The notes beneath the pieces are model-generated. The model was not told the origin of the DNA. It was given only the letters and a program-made list of their open reading frames with translations, and ran no database searches. From JASBSR01 sp963847575 (lineage in GTDB: Bacteria > Pseudomonadota > Gammaproteobacteria > SZUA-229), in the NCBI GenBank assembly GCA_963847575.1, contig CAWKAL010000102.1, forward strand, positions 1 through 6,778: a stretch of DNA of 6,778 nucleotides, written 5' to 3'. A program made the translations under genes and the position numbers. This document shows, one piece after another, positions 1 to 4,192 of the stretch. Numbering within the stretch: position 1 is the first letter of the stretch; each line of letters opens with the position of its first letter.

Positions 1-1
1 G

Positions 2-874
2 TTGACTCCTGTGGGTCGTGGCCAGAGACTGGGTTTGTTCGCCGGCAGTGGCGTCGGCAAGAGTATGTTGCTCGGCATGATGACACGCTATACCAATGCC
101 GATGTGGTCGTGGTCGGGCTGGTCGGTGAACGTGGCCGCGAGGTAAAAGATTTTGTTGATAATATTCTGGGTGAGCAGGGCCTGTCGCGTTCAGTGGTAG
201 TCGCCAGCCCGGCAGATAATTCACCCTTGATGCGTATGCACGGCGCCTGGCTGGCGACAACGGTGGCTGAATATTTTCGCGACCAGGGAAAACAGGTGCT
301 GTTGTTAATGGATTCGCTGACACGTTTTGCCCAGGCGCAACGAGAAATTGCGCTCGCTATTGGAGAACCGCCTGCGACCAAGGGTTATCCACCGTCGGTG
401 TTTGCCAAGCTTCCACAACTGGTAGAGCGCGCGGGAAATAACGGCAGCAACGGTGGCTCAATCACGGCGTTTTATACCGTGCTGGCTGAAGGCGATGACC
501 AGAATGATCCGATCGTAGACGCTGCACGTGCCGTGCTTGATGGCCATATCGTGTTGTCACGCAAAATGGCCGAATCGGGCCATTATCCGGCGATTGATGT
601 CGAAGCAAGTGTCAGCCGTGTAATGAACGACGTGATTTCACCGCAGCACAAACAGGCTTCGCGGCGCTTTAGAAAATTATATTCAGCGTATTTACAAAAT
701 CAGGACCTGATCAATATCGGTGCCTACCAGCCAGGCAGTAATCCGGAGATTGATGAGGCGATTGAAGCGTATCCCGGCTTTGCGCAGTTTTTGCAACAGG
801 ACAGCAGCAGGGCGGTCACGTTTGAAGACAGCCTCGCGGGTTTATTAAACCTGACCGCAGACATGCAGGCATAA
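2..874 (+). CDS. fliI: Flagellum-specific ATPase FliI, 5'-truncated by window edge
   Basis: FliI is the cytoplasmic ATPase of the flagellar type III export apparatus, related to F1-ATPase beta. It works as a hexamer with FliH and FliJ to unload and feed export substrates. The 290 visible residues start just before the Walker A loop GSGVGKS (residues 15-21). Next come the GERGREV motif with the catalytic Glu (about residue 43), Walker B VLLLMDSLTR (99-108), the GYPPSVFAKLPQLVERAG region (128-145) and the ATPase alpha/beta signature PAIDVEASVS (196-205). FliI is usually about 440-460 residues, so roughly the first 150-170 (N-terminal beta barrel) lie upstream of the window. The first codon TTG is an internal leucine, not a start. 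The remainder is uninterrupted and ends in TAA. It is followed after 20 bases by a fliJ-like gene, the usual fliI-fliJ arrangement. Confidence 0.97.
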   Translation: MTPVGRGQRLGLFAGSGVGKSMLLGMMTRYTNADVVVVGLVGERGREVKDFVDNILGEQGLSRSVVVASPADNSPLMRMHGAWLATTVAEYFRDQGKQVLLLMDSLTRFAQAQREIALAIGEPPATKGYPPSVFAKLPQLVERAGNNGSNGGSITAFYTVLAEGDDQNDPIVDAARAVLDGHIVLSRKMAESGHYPAIDVEASVSRVMNDVISPQHKQASRRFRKLYSAYLQNQDLINIGAYQPGSNPEIDEAIEAYPGFAQFLQQDSSRAVTFEDSLAGLLNLTADMQA

Positions 875-894
875 CAAATCTTCGTGCAAAGCCT

Positions 895-1389
895 ATGACG
901 ACAGCCCGACCCACGCCACCAATACTGCTCGATCACACGCATCAGGAAAGTGTTGTGAAGTATGCCATGGAGAAATGTTCAATCCAGCTCGAGAATCATA
1001 AAGCCCGTCTCGAAACCCTGCTGGGTTATCGATCAGCGTGCGAGGCGGGGATACGTGCTGCAGTGCATACGCGTAATTCTCGCGCGCATATACGCGAATA
1101 CCAGCTACTGTTATTACACCTCGAACAGGAAATTGACACGCAGAAAACACAGCTGGCTATGAGTCAGCAGACGCTTGAACAATACCAGGCTCGGCTGCGA
1201 GCATTGCATGGTAATAATCAACTCAACGAAATGAAAGCGGCGATTAAATCAGTTGAACTCAGGCAACAGCAGGTAGTTTCAGCAGGCCTTAAAAAAACAT
1301 CAAACATGAATGCACTACACGTTATGGATGTTGCACGACATCAATATCACAACGAATTACGCATGGCGTTAAGTGATGTCAAAAAATAA
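895..1389 (+). CDS. FliJ-like coiled-coil protein (divergent tandem paralogue of FliJ)
   Basis: This 164-residue, Gln/Leu/Arg-rich, probably all-helical protein sits in the normal fliJ position, directly after fliI. Aligned by eye to the next gene product, it runs without gaps from residue 1 to about 106. Shared landmarks are LExLxxYR (39-46), EYQLxL near 72-77 and LxxxIxxQK near 80-88, and about 29% of positions are identical in the 68-residue core. That suggests a second, divergent FliJ: a small coiled coil resembling the F1 gamma stalk, which binds FliI and FlhA and escorts export chaperones. The ATG at 895 is kept because it gives exactly the same N-terminal spacing as FliJ, but it has no clear ribosome binding site. 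A GTG at 955 preceded by AGGAAAG is an alternative start and would give 144 residues. The C-terminal tail after residue 110 does not resemble the neighbour. It could also be an unrelated coiled-coil protein of the export system. Confidence 0.75.
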   Translation: MTTARPTPPILLDHTHQESVVKYAMEKCSIQLENHKARLETLLGYRSACEAGIRAAVHTRNSRAHIREYQLLLLHLEQEIDTQKTQLAMSQQTLEQYQARLRALHGNNQLNEMKAAIKSVELRQQQVVSAGLKKTSNMNALHVMDVARHQYHNELRMALSDVKK

Positions 1390-1405
1390 CAGGCGGAGAA
1401 ACAAG

Positions 1406-1849
1406 ATGAAGCAATCGGAAAGTTTTAAGCCCGTGGCAATGGTGGCAAAAGAGCGCGAACGCAATGCAGCCAGTCAGCTGGGCAAAAACCTCAGTGAGTC
1501 ACGATCGCAACAACAACAGCTTGAAGAATTGATTCGTTATCGAGAGACCTATGCCAGAAATTATCAAACTGCTGGCAAAGCCGGTATGTCATCGGTGCGA
1601 CTGCAAGAGTACCAGCTATTTCTCGCCCGCCTCGATACGGCCATTGCCCAGCAAAAACAACTGGTGTCGATCAGTAATCAGCATTTTGAAACCAGCCAGA
1701 CGCACTGGCAGTCAATGCGCAATCGCAGTGAGATGATAGAAAAACTGCTGGAGAACAAACGCCAGCTGGAACGTAAACACCGCGATGAACAGGAGCAGAA
1801 AGAAAACGATGATCGCCCGCCTGGCGGCGGACGCTTTCCTTATTCATAG
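1406..1849 (+). CDS. fliJ: Flagellar export protein FliJ
   Basis: FliJ is a small cytoplasmic coiled-coil component of the flagellar export apparatus. It binds the FliI hexamer as a central stalk, contacts FlhA and recycles export chaperones. The 147-residue product has the usual family length. It is rich in Gln, Glu and Arg and shows the typical N-terminal pattern (KPVAMVAKERERNAASQLG), then LEELIRYRETY, GKAGMSSVRLQEYQLFLARLD and a charged helical tail ending in a short Gly/Pro segment. The reading frame is open from an ATG at 1373, but the ATG at 1406 is preferred: it has GGCGGAGAA (1392-1400) just upstream and gives the canonical N-terminus. It begins 16 bases after the preceding fliJ-like gene, so the two are probably co-translated. 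The stop at 1847-1849 is followed by a 74-base gap containing the fliK promoter. Confidence 0.93.
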   Translation: MKQSESFKPVAMVAKERERNAASQLGKNLSESRSQQQQLEELIRYRETYARNYQTAGKAGMSSVRLQEYQLFLARLDTAIAQQKQLVSISNQHFETSQTHWQSMRNRSEMIEKLLENKRQLERKHRDEQEQKENDDRPPGGGRFPYS

Positions 1850-1872
1850 TAATTGTCCACAGCCAGGCGATA

Positions 1873-1890
1873 TTGGCACGTAGTTTGCTG
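1873..1890 (+). promoter_or_regulatory. Sigma-54 (RpoN) promoter of fliK
   Basis: The sequence TTGGCACGTAGTTTGCTG matches the sigma-54 consensus TGGCAC-N5-TTGCW. The invariant GG (1875-1876) and GC (1887-1888) have the required ten bases between them. The predicted transcription start is about 1900, some 24 bases before the fliK ATG at 1924. It lies in the 74-base gap between fliJ and fliK, which fits a real promoter. Sigma-54 promoters need an NtrC-family activator, in flagellar systems usually FlrC/FleR or FlrA/FleQ. I found no convincing activator site beside it. Confidence 0.85.
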
Positions 1891-1908
1891 TAATACAGGT
1901 AACACATC

Positions 1909-1916
1909 AGGGCGAG
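1909..1916 (+). promoter_or_regulatory. Ribosome binding site deciding the fliK start
   Basis: AGGGCGAG sits 7 bases before the ATG at 1924 but only 1 base before the in-frame ATG at 1918. The start at 1924 is therefore favoured, and the protein would begin MSDMAPLPA. Confidence 0.55.
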
Positions 1917-1923
1917 AATGATA

Positions 1924-3063
1924 ATGAGCGACATGGCACCACTACCGGCATCAACTGACACTGGCATAAGCCAGAACCAGGGCAATGGCCAGAACAATGG
2001 CCAGAACACTATCCAGGGCAATAGCATTGCCGGCAGTGTGAAATCTGCCCTGGGCCTGTCGAACAAGCCCGTGACTGACGAAGCAGAGAGCAGTGAAGCC
2101 ACCTTTGTTGATTTTTTGCAGGGCGTATTACAGCCTCAAACCACGGATGCAGAGACAACCAGCTTTGTTAACAGCGGCAATGCCTTGCCACTGCCCGGGC
2201 AATTACCCGGACAGGCGGCAAGTTCCGGCCAGCCTTTGCAGGCATTGACAGACGCGGCTGACAGCCAGCGTCTGCCAGCTGCTGGCCTGCTGCCCGGACA
2301 GGTCGCGACTGATGAGGCACTATTAACGGCTGTGCACAGCGCTGTTACTCAATCATCGCCACTGAGTGCCGAGTCCATATCAAAATCAATTGCTGTCAGT
2401 CTGAACTCGCCAGCAGGCCTGAAAGCTGAATCCACTGCAGCTGCAAACCGCCTGCCCGCCGCAGCGGCAACCACCAATACTTCGGCAGTAGACATGACTG
2501 ACCTGCAAATCGAAAGCCTGCCGCAGTTACGTCCGTCAAGCGCCAGCGCAGTGCCTTTGATGGAGCTTACTGCCAGCCGCCAGGGCGTGGATGCAACACT
2601 ACCGACAGGCACAACAATGTCGGACTCTATCAGCGCCTCGTTGTTGCGCAGTCCGCTGCCGCAAACCAGCATGAGCACAGAGTCTGCATTTCAGGTCAGC
2701 ACGCCGACCATTACAGAAACCTTTGGCCGTCCCGACTGGAACCAGGGCCTCGGCAGGCAAATCATGTGGATGGTCAACCAGAACATGCAATCGGCCGAGA
2801 TTCGCCTGAATCCCGCGCATCTCGGTCCCATCGAAGTGCGTATTGAAATGGATGACGAGAAGGTCAATGTCGCCTTCAGCAGTCGTCATGCTGCTGTCAG
2901 GGAAGCAGTTGAAATGGCCTGCCGCGATTACGCGAAATGTTTGAATCCAGCGGCATCAGCCTGGCAGATGCAAACATTTCACAACATACCTTCGCCGAGC
3001 AACGCGAGCAGCAGTTGCGCGAAGAGGGTATTAATAACATGCACATGGGCAGCAGTCATGTAA
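1924..3063 (+). CDS. fliK: Flagellar hook-length control protein FliK, C-terminus lost by frameshift
   Basis: FliK is a secreted molecular ruler. Its Pro/Gln/Ser-rich N-terminus senses hook length, and its globular C-terminal domain acts on FlhB to switch export from hook to filament proteins. The product as read is 379 residues from ATG 1924 (381 from ATG 1918). It begins with a Gln/Asn/Gly-rich segment and LPGQ repeats, followed by a long Ala/Ser/Thr/Leu-rich linker. The conserved C-terminal domain begins near W274 (numbering from 1918) and contains SAEIRLNPAHLGPIEVRI (292-309) and the SSRHAAVREAVEMA stretch. Immediately after A334 (codon 2917-2919) family similarity stops. The missing continuation LPRLREMFESSGISL is found in another frame from 2919 (see next entry). 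The frame as written adds about 47 unrelated residues and stops at 3063. A sigma-54 promoter lies directly upstream. The identification is secure; whether the break is real or a sequencing error is not. Confidence 0.9.
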   Translation: MSDMAPLPASTDTGISQNQGNGQNNGQNTIQGNSIAGSVKSALGLSNKPVTDEAESSEATFVDFLQGVLQPQTTDAETTSFVNSGNALPLPGQLPGQAASSGQPLQALTDAADSQRLPAAGLLPGQVATDEALLTAVHSAVTQSSPLSAESISKSIAVSLNSPAGLKAESTAAANRLPAAAATTNTSAVDMTDLQIESLPQLRPSSASAVPLMELTASRQGVDATLPTGTTMSDSISASLLRSPLPQTSMSTESAFQVSTPTITETFGRPDWNQGLGRQIMWMVNQNMQSAEIRLNPAHLGPIEVRIEMDDEKVNVAFSSRHAAVREAVEMACRDYAKCLNPAASAWQMQTFHNIPSPSNASSSCAKRVLITCTWAAVM

Positions 3064-3143
3064 CCGAGGATGGCTCACCCCAGGACGACACTGATACCCG
3101 CCAGGCGCGTAATGCAAGCTCGATGATCGACTACTACATCTGA
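2919..3143 (+). pseudogene. fliK: Displaced C-terminal end of FliK in a shifted frame
   Basis: From 2919 the third frame reads LPRLREMFESSGISLADANI, then a Gln/Glu/Arg-rich helix and a tail ending MIDYYI before TGA at 3141-3143. This is the expected continuation of the FliK C-terminal domain after VREAVEMA in the main frame. Adding one base in the GCC at 2917-2919 (for example GCCCTG for GCCTG) joins the two parts into a protein of about 408 residues from ATG 1918, a normal FliK size. A reading shift of -1 would be needed, and no slippery heptamer is visible there. The most likely causes are a one-base deletion or a base-calling error. The internal ATG at 2937 is only the Met of LREMFE and is not a separate gene start. 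Confidence 0.88.
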
Positions 3144-3191
3144 ATTCTGGACAGATACATGGCTTTCATTATTAAGCCTGAAAACAATCTG

Positions 3192-3361
3192 GCCGCTTAC
3201 CGCTACGCGGCCCCACGCAAATGAACGCAAATATATAATATTGTGCGCCTGCAGGCGCACTGAGCTGTACTGATCTTGCGACTCAGGCCAGATCACCTGG
3301 AACTTAAATATAACTATTTTTATTTGCGTTCATTTGCGTGGGGCCGTCAGCGGTAAGCGGC
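3192..3361. repeat. 170-bp inverted-repeat element (MITE-like or REP/BIME-like)
   Basis: The left arm (3192-3233) and right arm (3321-3361) are inverted copies. They share 26 perfectly matching bases on the inner side (3208-3233 with 3321-3346) and 13 on the outer side (GCCGCTTACCGCT, 3192-3204, with 3349-3361), separated by a 3-versus-2-base mismatch. Each arm carries two direct copies of ACGCAAAT, 10 bp apart (3215-3222 and 3225-3232; inverted in the right arm). The outer end of each arm can itself fold: GGCCGC/GCGGCC at 3191-3196/3207-3212, and GCCG/CGGC at 3343-3346/3358-3361. The 87-base loop encodes nothing. No target-site duplication is visible at the borders. Near-identity of the arms suggests a recent or structurally constrained element. 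A miniature transposable element or a paired REP unit would both fit. Confidence 0.75.
3243..3260. repeat. 18-bp perfect palindrome in the repeat loop
   Basis: GTGCGCCTGCAGGCGCAC equals its own reverse complement. It lies in the loop of the 170-bp inverted repeat. No T-run follows, so a simple intrinsic terminator for fliK is not supported. It could be a dimeric protein site, or a hairpin tip in RNA or single-stranded DNA. Confidence 0.7.
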
Positions 3362-3445
3362 TAATAATTTAATTTTTAAACTCCCAGCGCCGATATTCTG
3401 GCACAGCACCCCGTCCTGAGCACTCCTTATATATAGACAGCTTTC

Positions 3446-3488
3446 TGTCGCGGCCTTGAAAGGTGTCGCCAAAATTCCAGCGCGACAC
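3446..3488. promoter_or_regulatory. Candidate activator (enhancer) sites upstream of the fliL promoter
   Basis: TGTCGC occurs at 3446-3451 and 3464-3469, and its inverse GCGACA at 3482-3487, each 18 bp from the next. The last two form a longer 7-bp dyad, GTGTCGC (3463-3469) and GCGACAC (3482-3488), with a 12-base gap. The dyad is centred about 95 bases before the predicted sigma-54 start at 3571, in the usual range for NtrC-family enhancer sites. Binding by a FlrC/FleR-type activator is inference from position and symmetry only. Confidence 0.35.
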
Positions 3489-3514
3489 AAATCACGTCCT
3501 CATAACCCATTGAT

Positions 3515-3528
3515 TATATTGCAATATA
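3515..3528. promoter_or_regulatory. 14-bp perfect AT-rich palindrome before the fliL promoter
   Basis: TATATTGCAATATA is a perfect palindrome ending 17 bases before the -24 GG of the sigma-54 promoter. It lies between the candidate enhancer dyad and the promoter, where DNA-bending proteins or a repressor could act. No specific regulator is recognised. Confidence 0.35.
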
Positions 3529-3543
3529 CTATTGCCGTTTCCG

Positions 3544-3561
3544 TTGGCACGGGAATTGCTC
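3544..3561 (+). promoter_or_regulatory. Sigma-54 (RpoN) promoter of fliLMNOP
   Basis: TTGGCACGGGAATTGCTC matches TGGCAC-N5-TTGCW, with GG at 3546-3547, GC at 3558-3559 and exactly ten bases between them. The predicted start is near 3571, leaving a leader of about 58 bases before the fliL ATG at 3629. It shares TTGGCACG and TTGCT with the fliK promoter, so both are probably controlled by the same flagellar sigma-54 activator. Confidence 0.88.
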
Positions 3562-3628
3562 TTATCCAGTTATCCAGCATCAATCAGCCGTGCGCTGAAA
3601 TTATCGAAAATACACAGGACAGAGAAAC

Positions 3629-3802
3629 ATGGCCATAGAAGATACGAATGACGAGCAGGAAACTGAAGAAAAAAAGGGCGGTTCTTCATCGTTGAAAATA
3701 ATCATTATCTCCGTGGTGCTGTCGGTACTGCTCGGCGGCGGCCTGGTAGGCGGCACAATGTTTCTTCTCGGTGACAAGGATGCCGAGCACGGCTGCAGCT
3801 GA
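3629..3802 (+). pseudogene. fliL: N-terminal part of FliL, ended early by a frameshift
   Basis: FliL is a single-pass inner-membrane protein at the flagellar basal body that associates with the stators and supports torque. This frame starts at ATG 3629, preceded by AGGACAGAG (3616-3624), and encodes the expected FliL start: a short acidic/polar cytoplasmic segment (1-21), then one membrane helix of about residues 22-47 rich in Ile, Val, Leu and Gly. It then runs into TGA at 3800-3802 after only 57 codons. The periplasmic domain continues in another frame (next entry). The two frames are both open between 3750 and 3799, and the membrane helix is intact up to about 3770, so the break probably lies in 3771-3799. 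Joining them by removing one base gives about 183 residues, a normal FliL length. Confidence 0.88.
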
Positions 3803-4181
3803 CGCTGAAGAGGACGATGAGGCAGATGAAGACGAAGCTGAAGACAAGGCAGAGGCGACCGGACCGGTGGTGTATACCGCGCTGGATCCAAAATTTGTCG
3901 TCAGTTTTCACGACCAGCGTAAGGCACGTTTCATGCAGTTTGCGCTGCAAATAATGACCCGCGACAACGCGGTAACAAAAGACATCGAAATACACATGCC
4001 GGCTATCCGCAGCAACCTGCTGATGCTGATAAGCAGCCAGGAATATGAAGTTGTCAGTACGCGCGAAGGCAAGGAGAAGTTACTGGCAGACATTACAGAC
4101 AATATTAATACCACCCTGGATACACTGGATGCTACATCCGGGGTTGAGGCGGCCTATTTTGAATCATTTGTAATCCAGTAG
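3771..4181 (+). CDS. fliL: C-terminal (periplasmic) part of FliL in a shifted frame
   Basis: An automated caller would report this frame as a 136-residue protein starting at GTG 3771, but that is not a natural FliL start. It has no membrane helix, and an in-frame TAG at 3747-3749 closes the frame upstream. It encodes a very acidic Asp/Glu/Ala linker, then the FliL periplasmic domain: YTALDPKFVVSF, ARFMQFALQIMTRD, HMPAIRSNLLMLISSQ and the ending GVEAAYFESFVIQ, all typical of the family. It is the direct continuation of the N-terminal FliL part beginning at 3629, displaced by an apparent one-base insertion (for example one extra C near 3788). If the break is real, the domain would be made without its anchor, or not at all. 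The stop TAG at 4179-4181 overlaps the fliM ribosome binding site. Confidence 0.9.
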   Translation: MTRMPSTAAADAEEDDEADEDEAEDKAEATGPVVYTALDPKFVVSFHDQRKARFMQFALQIMTRDNAVTKDIEIHMPAIRSNLLMLISSQEYEVVSTREGKEKLLADITDNINTTLDTLDATSGVEAAYFESFVIQ

Positions 4182-4184
4182 GAA
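4180..4184 (+). promoter_or_regulatory. Ribosome binding site deciding the fliM TTG start
   Basis: AGGAA overlaps the fliL stop codon and lies 8 bases before TTG 4193. The ATG at 4188 is only 3 bases away and would encode just Met-Leu before TGA, so TTG is the probable fliM start. Confidence 0.6.
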
Positions 4185-4192
4185 TCGATGCT

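Larger units (their letters stand above)
3144..3628. other. 485-bp non-coding spacer between fliK and fliL
   Basis: No credible gene is present on either strand; the short open frames have no ribosome binding site or recognisable product. The spacer contains, in order: a plain stretch (3144-3191), a 170-bp inverted-repeat element (3192-3361), an AT-rich junction (3362-3380), a stretch with three TGTCGC/GCGACA motifs 18 bp apart (3446-3487), a 14-bp perfect palindrome (3515-3528), a sigma-54 promoter (3544-3561) and a leader of about 58 bases to the fliL ATG. In many gammaproteobacteria the fliK-fliL gap is much shorter, which fits an insertion here. That comparison comes from general knowledge, not from an alignment. 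Confidence 0.8.

Noticed and set aside
1671..2102. A 143-codon minus-strand open frame across the fliJ-fliK junction
   Set aside because: It opposes two recognised genes and the fliK promoter, has an odd Trp/Pro/Leu-rich composition and no family resemblance; it is a shadow.
2911..2924. Programmed -1 frameshifting in fliK
   Set aside because: No X-XXY-YYZ slippery heptamer is in frame near the break; a simple indel explains it.
2937..3143. A separate small + strand gene starting at ATG 2937
   Set aside because: It encodes the missing end of the FliK C-terminal domain; its Met is internal to LREMFE, and similarity extends upstream to 2919.
3243..3325. Intrinsic terminator for fliK
   Set aside because: The strong palindrome has no T-run after it, and the T-rich stretch at 3316-3325 is preceded only by a weak 4-bp stem.
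3399..3404. TGGCAC as a further sigma-54 -24 element
   Set aside because: There is no GC at the required ten-base spacing; the sequence there is CG in a C-rich run.
3511..3530. TTGATT and TATACT as a sigma-70 promoter
   Set aside because: The spacing between the two hexamers is about 9 bases rather than 16-18, and no better -35 is placed upstream.
3144..3628. CRISPR array, tRNA or integron attC in the spacer
   Set aside because: No regularly spaced direct repeats with spacers, no cloverleaf pattern, and no integrase or cassette gene nearby.
3456..3638. A 60-codon + strand open frame in the fliK-fliL spacer
   Set aside because: It runs through the sigma-54 promoter and fliL start, has no ribosome binding site and no recognisable product.
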